DNA of 64,000 nucleotides from an uncultured Bacteroidales bacterium (GCA_900321605.1 ONWR01000002.1:62001-126000), one strand, 5' to 3'. Shown: positions 25,916 to 34,362, counted from the first letter of the stretch. The notes: generated by a model from the letters alone, not told the origin. Translations and numbers: made by a program.

Positions 25916-26500
25916 ATGGACAAAATTAGTTATGCATTAGGCCTTTCGATGGGTCAAAATCTGATGGGAAGCGGTGTAGAGAAACTGAATTATCAGGATC
26001 TCGCCGCAGGTATCGAAGACGTGCTGACGCACGCACAGCCCAAGATCACGTATCAGGAGGCGCAACAAGTATTGAACACTTTCTTCCAAGAGTTGGAAGC
26101 AAAAGTAGCCGGAGCTGCTAAAGCAGACGGCGAGAAATTCCTTGCCGAGAACGCTAAACGCGAAGGCGTGAAAGTGACCGCAAGCGGTTTGCAGTACGAG
26201 GTATTGGAGCCGTCGCTCGGTCAGAAACCGAAAGCTACCGACACGGTTCGCGTTCACTATGAGGGTACGCTGATCGATGGTACGGTCTTCGACAGCTCCT
26301 ACAAACGAGGCGAGTCTATCTCCTTCCCGCTCAACGGTGTGATCAAAGGTTGGACCGAAGGTCTGCAACTCATGTCGATCGGTTCGAAGTACAAGTTCTT
26401 CATCCCGTATCAACTGGCTTACGGAGAGCGTGGCGCAGGTGCTTCTATTCCGCCGTATGCAGCTCTGATCTTCACGGTTGAGTTGTTAGGAATTGAATAA
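25916..26500 (+). CDS. FKBP-type peptidyl-prolyl isomerase
   Basis: 194 residues, no signal peptide: an N-terminal FKBP dimerisation segment (SYALGLSMGQNLMGSG) and a C-terminal FKBP domain (about 85-194) with [34 protein letters not shown] and YGERGAGASIPPYAALIF; active-site aromatics are kept. Probably cytosolic. The next gene carries a near-copy of this catalytic domain, so the pair arose by duplication. Confidence 0.93.
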   Translation: MDKISYALGLSMGQNLMGSGVEKLNYQDLAAGIEDVLTHAQPKITYQEAQQVLNTFFQELEAKVAGAAKADGEKFLAENAKREGVKVTASGLQYEVLEPSLGQKPKATDTVRVHYEGTLIDGTVFDSSYKRGESISFPLNGVIKGWTEGLQLMSIGSKYKFFIPYQLAYGERGAGASIPPYAALIFTVELLGIE

Positions 26501-26537
26501 TCCCGTAATTACATAATCACGAAATAACGAAATATAA
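26500..26537. repeat. Period-8 array (CGTAATAA type)
   Basis: CCGTAATT ACATAATC ACGAAATA ACGAAATA units from the FKBP stop to the next start. Confidence 0.7.
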
Positions 26538-26541
26538 ATTT

Positions 26542-27789
26542 ATGAAAAAAATCAGTATCTTTATGTTGACCGCATTGGCAATGATTTCCTGCGGCAACAG
26601 TTACAAAGCACAAGAAGTTAAACTGACCAACGGAACGGACTCTATCAACTATGCAGTGGGTCTGCTCAATGGTCTGCAGATTAAGATGTATTACATGGCT
26701 AACGACAGCAGCGACGAGGCAGTAGCTGAGTTCATTGACGCGCTGGACAATGCCTACATGGGGAAGGAGGAGAAACTGAGCGAGATCGCAGAAGCAGGTC
26801 GTCAGTTCGGTAGTTCGGTCAAAGGATTCGAGAAGAACGGTTTGGCAGAGAACCCCGCATGGACTGTTAACGAGAAGCTGTATTTCCAAGGAATGGTCAA
26901 TGCTTTCTTCGACGACACCACGATGATGGCAGCCGATGCAGCACAGGCATTCTTCATGAACGCTTATCAGAATAAGGAAGAAGGCGGTCAAGCCGGTGAG
27001 CCTATCATCGCTAAGTGTCCGAAGAGCGCCAAGACTCTGGAGTTGAACTCGTATAATGACTCGCTCAACTATGCGTTCGGTTATCTGAACGGTGGCCAGA
27101 TCAAGGTGTACCTCTTGGCTGACGACACCACGGGTAACGCTATGGAAGAGTTCATCGAGAACGTGAACAAAGGTCTGAAGACCGACGTTCGCAACCCGCA
27201 GATTGTTGCGATGGGTAAGAACGTTGGTAAAGCAATCCGCGAGCAGGAACCGGTAGGTCTGTTAGGTATCGCAGGCATCGAGACCGATTTTGACATGATC
27301 AAACAAGGTTTCATCAACGGTCTGTACAACTACACCGAGCAGATGGATATGCAGACGGCAGGTCAGTATGTAGAAGCTACCGTTTCGCGTCTCAAATACG
27401 GTGATACCAAGGCTGAGGGTGAGAAATTCCTGCAGGAGAACAAACTGCGTGAGGGTGTACAGGAGACCGCCAGCGGTTTGCAGTACGAGGTACTCGTTCA
27501 GGGCAAAGGTCCGAAACCGACCGCTGAGTCCACTGTGAAAGTACACTACGAGGGTACGCTCATTGACGGAACTGTTTTCGACAGCAGCTACCAACGCGGC
27601 GAGCCGATCGAGTTCCCGCTCAACGGTGTCATCAAAGGTTGGACCGAAGGTCTGCAATTGATGCCTGTTGGCTCAAAATACAAACTGTATATCCCGTCTG
27701 AGTTAGGTTACGGAGAGCGCGGTGCCGGTCAATCCATTCCGCCGTTCGCTACCCTGATCTTCACGGTTGAGTTGCTGGAAGTAAAATAA
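26542..27789 (+). CDS. FKBP-type isomerase lipoprotein with doubled N-terminal domain
   Basis: 415 residues. Lipobox AMISC (Cys about 17) places it in the envelope. Two related N-terminal segments follow: [20 protein letters not shown] (about 35) and [20 protein letters not shown] (about 173), each heading an FKBP-N type helical domain, then one catalytic FKBP domain (about 305-415) very close to that of the previous gene ([17 protein letters not shown] in both). So the architecture is FKBP-N, FKBP-N, FKBP-C. A folding helper of secreted proteins is the likely role. Confidence 0.9.
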   Translation: MKKISIFMLTALAMISCGNSYKAQEVKLTNGTDSINYAVGLLNGLQIKMYYMANDSSDEAVAEFIDALDNAYMGKEEKLSEIAEAGRQFGSSVKGFEKNGLAENPAWTVNEKLYFQGMVNAFFDDTTMMAADAAQAFFMNAYQNKEEGGQAGEPIIAKCPKSAKTLELNSYNDSLNYAFGYLNGGQIKVYLLADDTTGNAMEEFIENVNKGLKTDVRNPQIVAMGKNVGKAIREQEPVGLLGIAGIETDFDMIKQGFINGLYNYTEQMDMQTAGQYVEATVSRLKYGDTKAEGEKFLQENKLREGVQETASGLQYEVLVQGKGPKPTAESTVKVHYEGTLIDGTVFDSSYQRGEPIEFPLNGVIKGWTEGLQLMPVGSKYKLYIPSELGYGERGAGQSIPPFATLIFTVELLEVK

Positions 27790-27921
27790 CAATTCACAAA
27801 TTACAATTCACAAAGCGTCCTATAAACTTTTGTGCAAAACTTAAAGAACCATACTTATTCTAAATGTTAGTACTAAACTCCAATAGCCCTTTGTACATTG
27901 TAAATTGTACATCGTAAATTA
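27788..27921. repeat. Two heptad arrays in the FKBP-flippase spacer
   Basis: ACAATTC/ACAAATT units at 27788-27817 and TACATTG/TAAATTG/TACATCG units at 27889-27921; no promoter consensus was recognised between them. Confidence 0.8.
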
Positions 27922-27926
27922 ACAAG

Positions 27927-29450
27927 ATGGGCATCATCGCTAAGCAATCGATACGTGGCACAATAGTGACCTATTTAGGCATCGCCGTAGGCGTTGTCAC
28001 CACGTTCTTCGTGTTAACCCGTTTCCTCACCACCGAGGAGATCGGGTTAGCACGAGTGCTTATCGATGCGGCTACGCTTTTCATCGGTCTGGCGCAGTTA
28101 GGCACCAACGCCAGCATCATACGGTTCTATCCGTATTTCTCGTCTATCAGTCCGAAGGACGGTCTAACAGCAAAGCGGTCTGATGATGACCACGGTTTCT
28201 TCTTCTGGGCAATGGTAGTGCCGTTCATTGGTTTTGTGGTGTTTGCTATCATCTATTGGGCGTGCCGCGTGCCTTTGGGAGCTTGGTTTGGGGACAAGTC
28301 GCCGCTGTTCGTGGAGTATTACTATTTCGTGTTGCCATTAGCGTTCTTTATGCTCTACCAGACTATCTGTGAGAGCACCTGCAACGTATTGATGCACATC
28401 GTCGTTCCGCGCGCGGTACGCGAATTAATAGTACGTGTGGGCCTGTTGGCTATCTATCTGCTCTATGCGTTCGGTATCATCTCTATGGACGGATTGGTGA
28501 TCGGTATCTGCATCAACTATGCGGTAGCGGCACTGATCAACCTTTGCTATTTCTTCTCCCTGCGACAGATTAGCCTCAAGCCCGATTGGACTTTCCTCAA
28601 AGCCAATAAGGCCCTTGTTCACCGGTATCTGGTGTATACGGGTTTCCTGATCATCTCTGCGGTGACTACTGTGTTAGCGCCTACTCTGTCGTCGTTCTTT
28701 GTGACGGCGAAGATGGGTCTGGATAACACCGGTATCTTCGCCATCGCAACCTATATGGCGGTGATGGTCAGTATTCCTAACCGCTCGGTAGCCGCTATCG
28801 CTTCGCCGCAGCTCGCTCGCGCTATCAAAGATCAGAACCATGAGGAATGCAGTCATCTCATCGGTCAAGTGACGCGTAATATGCTGCTTATCGGCGGGTT
28901 CATTCTGCTCGTTATTTGGGTCAATATAGACCTCATTTTCCATATTTTGCCTAATGGAACTACGTACGCGTCCGCGAAGAACGTAGTTCTTATTTTGGGC
29001 GTCAGCCAATTGGTTTTGGCTACGTTCTCTATTTGTTTCACAGCCCTCAACTACAGCCGTTTCTATGCCTTCAGTCTGTTGCTGTCGCTGATACTGACGG
29101 TGAGCGCATTGCTGCTGAATAATTATCTCGTACCACTATATGGTATGGAAGGTGCCGCAATGAGCAACCTGCTGTCATACGGGCTGTATTACGTGCTGAC
29201 CATCTGCACCGTAGTACCACTATGCCGGATTCGGGTGATAGACCGGCGCTGGTGGGCTATCTTGGCGCTATTGGTAGTGCTCTTTGCAATCAATGCGCTG
29301 TGGTGTCGGTTCGCACCGACGATGAATATCTGGGCAGACAGTCTGCTTCGCAGCGCAGTACTCATCGGCGGAGGAGCACTCATCGCCTACAAAGCAGAGC
29401 TCTCTCCAGAAATAAACAAAACCCTTCGAGATCACGTGATCACGAAATAA
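27927..29450 (+). CDS. Polysaccharide flippase (MOP superfamily)
   Basis: 507 residues, about 14 membrane helices; glycine at start then AKQSIRGTIVTYLGIAVGVV, the family N-terminus. Likely exports a lipid-linked sugar. A GACCGCTKCGCT-type unit is inserted in a loop (DGLTAKRSDD, 28160) and the last codons (HVITK) and stop come from a CGTAATAA array. Not close in sequence to the flippase at 23777 beyond family level. No glycan polymerase adjoins it. Confidence 0.87.
   Translation: MGIIAKQSIRGTIVTYLGIAVGVVTTFFVLTRFLTTEEIGLARVLIDAATLFIGLAQLGTNASIIRFYPYFSSISPKDGLTAKRSDDDHGFFFWAMVVPFIGFVVFAIIYWACRVPLGAWFGDKSPLFVEYYYFVLPLAFFMLYQTICESTCNVLMHIVVPRAVRELIVRVGLLAIYLLYAFGIISMDGLVIGICINYAVAALINLCYFFSLRQISLKPDWTFLKANKALVHRYLVYTGFLIISAVTTVLAPTLSSFFVTAKMGLDNTGIFAIATYMAVMVSIPNRSVAAIASPQLARAIKDQNHEECSHLIGQVTRNMLLIGGFILLVIWVNIDLIFHILPNGTTYASAKNVVLILGVSQLVLATFSICFTALNYSRFYAFSLLLSLILTVSALLLNNYLVPLYGMEGAAMSNLLSYGLYYVLTICTVVPLCRIRVIDRRWWAILALLVVLFAINALWCRFAPTMNIWADSLLRSAVLIGGGALIAYKAELSPEINKTLRDHVITK
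28160..28182. repeat. GACCGCTKCGCT-type repeat (reverse) inside the flippase gene
   Basis: GGTCTAACAGCAAAGCGGTC, translated as GLTAKRS. Confidence 0.65.
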
Positions 29451-29480
29451 CGTAATAACGTAATAACGTAATAACGAAAA
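29437..29480. repeat. Period-8 array (CGTAATAA)
   Basis: ACGTAATA units supply the flippase stop codon and the truA leader. Confidence 0.85.
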
Positions 29481-29488
29481 AAATAAGA

Positions 29489-30235
29489 ATGCGTTTTTTT
29501 ATCACTTTCGCATATGATGGCACTTCCTTCCACGGCTCGCAGACGCAGCCGAACGGAAATACCGTGCAGGCAGAGATGGAAGCGGCTTTTGCTACCATCC
29601 TGCGTGAAGCAGTGCCGCTGACGTTCGCCGGAAGGACGGACGCCGGTGTTCATGCTGAGAAGATGGTAGCGCATTTCGATTGGAGCAAAGACCTGCCTGC
29701 GAACCTCGCCGGACGACTGAATAACCTGCTGCCTGCCTCCATCGCCGTTAGCCACATAGAGCGAGTGACAGACGAGGCTCATGCGCGTTTTGACGCAGTC
29801 GAACGGACGTATTACTATAGGATCACCGACCGCAAAGACCCGTTCACCTATATCAATCACACGCGCGTAGCGAAGGGGCTGGATTTCGAGGCAATGAATA
29901 AGGCGGCACGGCTGCTTATCGGCAAACAGGACTTCGCTTCGTTCTGCCGCACGCACACGGATGTGAAGACCACTATCTGCGATGTCAGAGAGGCGCGATG
30001 GGTGATCGAGAACGAGCATGAAGCGTATTTCGTCATCTCTGCCGACCGGTTTCTGAGAAACATGGTACGCGCAGTAGTAGGCACGCTCTTCGAGGTCGGA
30101 CGCGGACGAATGACGGAGCAGCAGATGGCGGAAGTCATTGCCTCCCATGACCGCTGTCGAGCCGGACACTCCGCTCCCGCAGAAGGGCTGTCATTGGTCG
30201 AGATCAAATACCCAACTGACCTCGTAATAACGTAA
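29489..30235 (+). CDS. truA: tRNA pseudouridine(38-40) synthase
   Basis: Makes pseudouridine 38-40 in the tRNA anticodon arm. Catalytic Asp in FAGRTDAGVHAEKMVAHFD near 52; SFCRTHTDVKTTICDVREA, FLRNMVRAVVGTLFEVGRGR are family marks. 248 residues. The last residues VIT and the stop come from the CGTAATAA array that follows. Confidence 0.96.
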   Translation: MRFFITFAYDGTSFHGSQTQPNGNTVQAEMEAAFATILREAVPLTFAGRTDAGVHAEKMVAHFDWSKDLPANLAGRLNNLLPASIAVSHIERVTDEAHARFDAVERTYYYRITDRKDPFTYINHTRVAKGLDFEAMNKAARLLIGKQDFASFCRTHTDVKTTICDVREARWVIENEHEAYFVISADRFLRNMVRAVVGTLFEVGRGRMTEQQMAEVIASHDRCRAGHSAPAEGLSLVEIKYPTDLVIT

Positions 30236-30285
30236 TAACGTAATAACGTAATAACGTAATCACGTAATCACGTAATAACCAAAAA
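30220..30285. repeat. Period-8 array (CGTAATAA)
   Basis: About eight ACGTAATA/ACGTAATC units. The truA stop codon lies in the first units. Confidence 0.9.
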
Positions 30286-30332
30286 AAGAAAACTAAATAA
30301 CAAATATATATTCATAATTTAATTTTTAATTC

Positions 30333-31871
30333 ATGAAAAACTATTTCTTCTTGCTGCTTGCCGCAGCCATCATGGGCGCTTGTTCGTCCAAGTATCAGAC
30401 CACCAAGCAAGGTGACATTGACGATCTGACCAAATTGGCGTCTTTCAAGATGCCGAAAGTGCCGGTTCCTTCTTTCCCGAAGAGCACCTACAACGTGCTT
30501 GATTACGGAGCAGACAACACCGGCGTTGTCCTTGCTACGGAAGCTTTCCAGAAAGCTATCGATGAGTGTACAGCTGCCGGAGGCGGTACCGTCATCATCC
30601 CGGAGGGTATCTACACCACCGGTCCTATCACCCTTAAATCGAACGTACGTCTGTACACCGGGAAGAACTGTTTCGTAGTCTTCTCACACGACCTCGATCT
30701 CTATGAGATCTATGACGAGTGGTTTGAGGGCATCCCGACCAAACGTTGCACCTCACCGCTTAACGCACGCGACGCAGAGAACATCGCTATCACCGGTTTC
30801 GGTACTTTCAACGGTAACGGCGATTGGTGGCGTCCGCTTAAGAAAAGCAAAATGGCTCCGGGTCAATGGAAGAAACACCTCAAAGAGAAAGGCGGCATCG
30901 TAGCCAATGATATCTGGTATCCGGATTCCGCTTCGCTGCTTGCTCAGAGTTATTGCATCGACCAGAACGTGCCGGTAATCGAAGATGACAGCCTCTGGCA
31001 GGTCGTTAAGTCGTTCCTCCGTCCGGTAATGCTCCATTTCGTAGGATGCAAGAACATCCTCTTGGAGGGTGTTACGTTTGAGAACTCGCCGGCATGGAAC
31101 CTTCACCCGATGTGCTGCGAGAACCTGATCCTGCGTGACCTCAATGTCCGCAACCCGTGGTACAGCCAGAACGGCGACGGAGTGGATGTAGAGTCTTGCA
31201 AGAACGTAGTGATCAGCCGCTGCTCCTTCGACGTAGGAGACGATGCTATCTGCATGAAGTCCGGTAAGGACAAACCCGGACGTGACCGCGGTATCCCGAC
31301 AGAGAACGTAGTAGTCGATGACTGCGTCGTTTATCATGGTCATGGAGGTTTCGTCTGCGGATCGGAGATGTCCGGCGGCATCAAAAACGTAGAAGTGCGC
31401 AATAACCTCTATATCGGTACCGATGTCGGTCTGCGTTTCAAATCGACCCGCGGACGTGGTGGTGTAGTAGAGAATATCTACATCAACGGCGTGAACATGG
31501 TCAATATCCCGAACGAAGGACTCTTGTTTGACCTTTTCTACGGCGGTAAGGGAGCCGGTGAAGAGACCGAAGAGGAACTCGCAGCACGTATGAACGCAGA
31601 AGCTCCGGAGGTAAGCGAAGAGACTCCTGCCTTCAAGAATATCGTCATCGAGAATGTCAAAGGCTCCAATATCAAACGCGCTATCTATTTCAATGGTCTG
31701 CCGGAGATGAAGATCCAGAATGTGACCTTGCGTAACGTGACGATGAGTGCTACCGAAGGTGCCCTCTTCCGTCAGACGAATGGTCTGATCATCGAGAATG
31801 TCAACATCAAAGCCGAGAAAGGCGAAGCCTTCTCTCTCGCTCCGACGGTAGAAAATGTGAAGATCAATTGA
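30333..31871 (+). CDS. Glycoside hydrolase family 28 (polygalacturonase-type) lipoprotein
   Basis: Surface or periplasmic pectinase cutting alpha-1,4 galacturonan or rhamnogalacturonan by inversion. Lipobox MGACS near 16. Beta-helix with YNVLDYGADNTG, then the four GH28 motifs: NGDGVDVES near 279, GDDAICMKSG near 301 (catalytic Asp pair), GHGGFVCGSEMSGG near 336 and RFKSTRGRGG near 369. 512 residues. DUF4861 follows after 26 bp, a pair seen in pectin loci. A SusC/SusD pair is absent from the window. Confidence 0.94.
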   Translation: MKNYFFLLLAAAIMGACSSKYQTTKQGDIDDLTKLASFKMPKVPVPSFPKSTYNVLDYGADNTGVVLATEAFQKAIDECTAAGGGTVIIPEGIYTTGPITLKSNVRLYTGKNCFVVFSHDLDLYEIYDEWFEGIPTKRCTSPLNARDAENIAITGFGTFNGNGDWWRPLKKSKMAPGQWKKHLKEKGGIVANDIWYPDSASLLAQSYCIDQNVPVIEDDSLWQVVKSFLRPVMLHFVGCKNILLEGVTFENSPAWNLHPMCCENLILRDLNVRNPWYSQNGDGVDVESCKNVVISRCSFDVGDDAICMKSGKDKPGRDRGIPTENVVVDDCVVYHGHGGFVCGSEMSGGIKNVEVRNNLYIGTDVGLRFKSTRGRGGVVENIYINGVNMVNIPNEGLLFDLFYGGKGAGEETEEELAARMNAEAPEVSEETPAFKNIVIENVKGSNIKRAIYFNGLPEMKIQNVTLRNVTMSATEGALFRQTNGLIIENVNIKAEKGEAFSLAPTVENVKIN

Positions 31872-31897
31872 GATTTCAGAATTAAAATTTCTTCGGT

Positions 31898-31983
31898 ATG
31901 ACGTCATTACGTAATTACGTTATTACGATCTATACTCTGTCAGCGAAAGCGGTCTGTGTTCTATCAGCCGCTTTCGCGGCAGT
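31898..31983. repeat. Repeat-derived 5' end of the DUF4861 gene
   Basis: Period-8 CGTAATTA units (31898-31928), then TCAGCGAAAGCGGTCTG and ATCAGCCGCTTTCGCGGC, which are inverted to each other. All are translated. Confidence 0.8.
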
Positions 31984-33037
31984 CCTCTTTGCGGGTTGTA
32001 GCCCGCGAGTAGCGACTTCATTCTGGCGAATCGGCACTCCTGCCGATTCGACCAGAGAGGGCTATGCCGTTCTCTATGAGGGCGCCAAGATGCGGCACTG
32101 CTACCCTATCACCGAGTGGAAGACTACCGATGAGAAAGAGGACGTTTATCATTCACTTCATCACCACGGCGTAGCGGTGGAGTCCGAACTGATGGCATAC
32201 CGTATCTATTTCGATAATAAACAGACCATCGATCCGTATTGCAAACGCAAACCGCAACTCGAACTTGCCCGGAGTTACTGGTATCCCAATGACAGTCTCT
32301 TGGCGGCAGGTTACGGCGATGACATCCTCCGCGTAAGCGGTACTGTGGGCGTCGGTTCCGTCAAGTACTGGAACGGCAAGAAACATGCGCATATCGAGAA
32401 TATAGCGGAGCGCTCTCAGCGTATTGTCAAGCAGACTCGTAACAAAGCCACTATTGAGGTCGCCGTCAAAGGTTGGAAGGTACCACATAATAACTCTCAA
32501 CTAGACGACTTCTCTCAACTCTCAACTTTAAACTCTCAACTAGTAAACCTCTCCGTCCAATATACGATGAAGGCGGGACATCGGGATCTGCGATGCGATG
32601 TGACGCTCTCCGAAGCAGTGGAAGGTCTCTGTACGGGCGTACAGACCATTCCCGCGAAGGGCGGCAAGGATACGGTAACTATCGTTCTTCCTAACGGAGT
32701 TCTCCTCGCTTCTTGGGGCACGGATTGGCCTGTGAACGACTCCGCCAAGTATGCCAAAGAGACGGTCGGTCTCGCAGTCTTCATCCCCAAACAGTTTGCC
32801 GGTTCCCTCGTCCACGACAAGCAGAACAACCTCTGTCTTCTCAATCTCACAGGCAAAGCCGGTCGTACAGCGAAGCGGTCTTACAGTGATAGCGGTCTTA
32901 CAGCGCATCGGTCAGAAATGGCAACCTGCCATTTCTATCTTACCTGCTGCGGAGCGACAAAAGAAAACCACCCCGTGGCTCGTACAGCCGAGGAGTGGTA
33001 CGCCTATCTCCGCAAATGGGCAAAGGGATTAAAGTAA
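31898..33037 (+). CDS. DUF4861 family protein (pectin-associated)
   Basis: 379 residues. DUF4861 proteins occur in Bacteroidetes pectin and rhamnogalacturonan loci; some are annotated as rhamnogalacturonan-related hydrolases. Seen: GYAVLYEGAKMRHCYPITEW, HHHGVAVESELMAYRIYFD, GWKVP, WGTDWPVND. The first seven residues come from a CGTAATTA array and the signal-peptide core LSAKAVCVLSAAFAAVLFAG from two GACCGCT-type units (31934-31983); lipobox-like FAGC at about 33. Two further repeat inserts: heptads at 32492 (NSQLDDFSQLSTLNSQLV) and a composite at 32862. Works with GH28 next to it by inference. Confidence 0.8.
   Translation: MTSLRNYVITIYTLSAKAVCVLSAAFAAVLFAGCSPRVATSFWRIGTPADSTREGYAVLYEGAKMRHCYPITEWKTTDEKEDVYHSLHHHGVAVESELMAYRIYFDNKQTIDPYCKRKPQLELARSYWYPNDSLLAAGYGDDILRVSGTVGVGSVKYWNGKKHAHIENIAERSQRIVKQTRNKATIEVAVKGWKVPHNNSQLDDFSQLSTLNSQLVNLSVQYTMKAGHRDLRCDVTLSEAVEGLCTGVQTIPAKGGKDTVTIVLPNGVLLASWGTDWPVNDSAKYAKETVGLAVFIPKQFAGSLVHDKQNNLCLLNLTGKAGRTAKRSYSDSGLTAHRSEMATCHFYLTCCGATKENHPVARTAEEWYAYLRKWAKGLK
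32492..32543. repeat. Heptads (TCTCAAC) inside the DUF4861 gene
   Basis: ACTCTCAACT-type units translated as NSQLDDFSQLSTLNSQL. Confidence 0.85.
32862..32936. repeat. Composite repeat with perfect hairpin in the DUF4861 gene
   Basis: Three AGCGGTCTTACAG-type units, then AGAAATGGCA-ACC-TGCCATTTCT (32914-32936), a perfect ten-base-pair hairpin. Translated as RTAKRSYSDSGLTAHRSEMA and onward. Confidence 0.8.
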
Positions 33038-33050
33038 CAACGTCCATTAC

Positions 33051-33069
33051 GTCGGGATACTATCCCGAC
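33051..33069. repeat. Perfect palindrome before the Y1 transposase-like gene
   Basis: GTCGGGATA-C-TATCCCGAC, 21 bases before the ATG. A candidate binding or cleavage site for the encoded HUH protein, or only one more hairpin of the class seen at 19216 and 32914. Confidence 0.7.
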
Positions 33070-33089
33070 AAAACAAACGCTGCAAAATT

Positions 33090-34022
33090 ATGGATACCGA
33101 CAAATGGCATTGGCAGGAACCGGGAACATGGAAAGGCATAGGAATATACCATGTAACATTGGTCGTTTCGAGCCGTGAAACATTGTTGGGGAGTCTTGTC
33201 ATTCCGGATAACGATCCTGCGAAAGCAAGAGTAGAGCTTAGTCAGCTTGGACGAAAAATCAAGGCATGCGTAGATGACATTCCTGTACGGCATCCGGAAA
33301 TTCGCATTATTCAGTTAAGGATGATGCCTGATCATTTGCATGTGATTTTGTATGTCACTAAGCCTATGTCTTTTAGTATAAAGATGGTTGTTAGAGGCTT
33401 ATGGCAGGGTGCGAAGAAAGAGGGACGAGAGAAATTCACAGAGGTTCCGTTTATACGACCTATGTCACATTGCGGACAATTAAAAACGATGATTCGCTAT
33501 CTCCAGATGAACCCCCAGCGTTTGGCTACGAAGAAATTAAAACCAGGTTTTTTCTATGTACAGCGGGATATAGAGATAAACGGTAGAATATATAGCGGAG
33601 TAGGTAATGCGGCTATCTTGACAGCCAAACGGTACATGCCGGTACACGTGCGACGGACGATGGTAGAAGCTGCTGAGCATGGAGATGATAGGCAGCTGAA
33701 GGACTATATGAACGCATGTGTATTAGCGGCTCGGGAAGGAGCAGTTATGGTATCTCCGTTCATAAGTCCCTATGAGAGACAAATACAGGCGAAACTATTG
33801 GAAGAAGGGCTTCCTTTTATTTACATAGCGGATAATGGTTTTAGCGAGTATTATAAGCCGGCAGATGGGCTGTTCGATGCCGTTGCAGCCGGGCATGTAA
33901 TGATCATAACTCCGTGGGAATATAACCCGAAGAAGGGTCATGTGACGAGAGAAGAATGCACAACGATGAATAAAATAGCAGAAGACATAAGCGAAGAATT
34001 GACTAAATTATGCAAGAGTTAG
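33090..34022 (+). CDS. Y1 (HUH) transposase-like protein with extra C-terminal domain
   Basis: 310 residues. N-terminal half (about 15-150) is a Y1-type nuclease as in IS200/REP-associated transposases: IYHVTLVVSSRE, the HUH motif MPDHLHVILYV near 79-90, and the putative nucleophile in MIRYLQMNPQR near 133. The C-terminal part (about 195-300) has GAVMVSPFISPYERQIQ, FIYIADNGFSEYYKPADG and HVMIITPWEY, a Rossmann-like alternation that recalls DprA/SLOG domains (inference). This is not the plain ~150-residue TnpA. It stands alone between a palindrome (33051) and a terminator (34118), without ends of an insertion sequence. Confidence 0.8.
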   Translation: MDTDKWHWQEPGTWKGIGIYHVTLVVSSRETLLGSLVIPDNDPAKARVELSQLGRKIKACVDDIPVRHPEIRIIQLRMMPDHLHVILYVTKPMSFSIKMVVRGLWQGAKKEGREKFTEVPFIRPMSHCGQLKTMIRYLQMNPQRLATKKLKPGFFYVQRDIEINGRIYSGVGNAAILTAKRYMPVHVRRTMVEAAEHGDDRQLKDYMNACVLAAREGAVMVSPFISPYERQIQAKLLEEGLPFIYIADNGFSEYYKPADGLFDAVAAGHVMIITPWEYNPKKGHVTREECTTMNKIAEDISEELTKLCKS

Positions 34023-34117
34023 GGCAAAAAATATGCAAATCGGGAGTTAAACTCACTTTTTGCATAAATTCTCTACTATATATATATGCAAATTTTCTTT
34101 TTTAAGCCGCAAGACAC

Positions 34118-34145
34118 AAAAAAGGCTGCGAGATGCAGCCTTTTT
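34118..34145. terminator. Bidirectional rho-independent terminator
   Basis: AAAAAAGGCTGC-GAGAT-GCAGCC-TTTTT, usable on both strands between the convergent Y1 gene and the 42-residue gene. Confidence 0.88.
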
Positions 34146-34164
34146 ATGTATATCCAATATCGGA

Positions 34165-34293
34165 TTAGAAAACAGGATCACGACGCTTAGGAGCAGGGTT
34201 CACTTTACCGCTTGGGGTTTCTAAAGCCATCGGATATAAACCTTTTACATCAGTTATCTCCATCGTCGGTATGCAATATATTTTCTTCTCCAT
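34165..34293 (-). CDS. 42-residue peptide of unknown function
   Basis: Encodes MEKKIYCIPTMEITDVKG, then LYPMALETPSGKVNPAPK and RRDPVF. It has its own consensus promoter (34319-34350) and terminator (34118-34145), so it is a real transcription unit although short. Small proteins starting M-x-K-x-Y-x-x-P occur widely in gut Bacteroidetes; the form (structured leader, polar Ala/Pro/Ser tail) is like a peptide precursor. A PqqD-like gene lies 8 kb away on the same strand, but no link is shown. No signal peptide. Confidence 0.65.
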   Translation of the reverse strand: MEKKIYCIPTMEITDVKGLYPMALETPSGKVNPAPKRRDPVF

Positions 34294-34318
34294 AGTACTC
34301 AATTTTTGATTTCGAGTG

Positions 34319-34350
34319 CAAAGATACTGCTTTTTTTTGATATATGCAAA
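34319..34350 (-). promoter_or_regulatory. Promoter of the 42-residue peptide gene
   Basis: Minus strand: TTTG (34347-34350), 20-base spacer, TATCTTTG (34319-34326), 26 bases before the ATG. Confidence 0.8.
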
Positions 34351-34362
34351 TGTTTTGCAAAA

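Noticed and set aside
30753..31907. Minus-strand open frame of about 380 codons opposite the GH28 gene
   Set aside because: Opposite a clear GH28 gene with all catalytic motifs; its composition (many His, Asp) is that of a shadow.
33090..34022. Complete IS200/IS605 insertion sequence
   Set aside because: The protein is twice the normal TnpA length and no paired end structures or TnpB were found.
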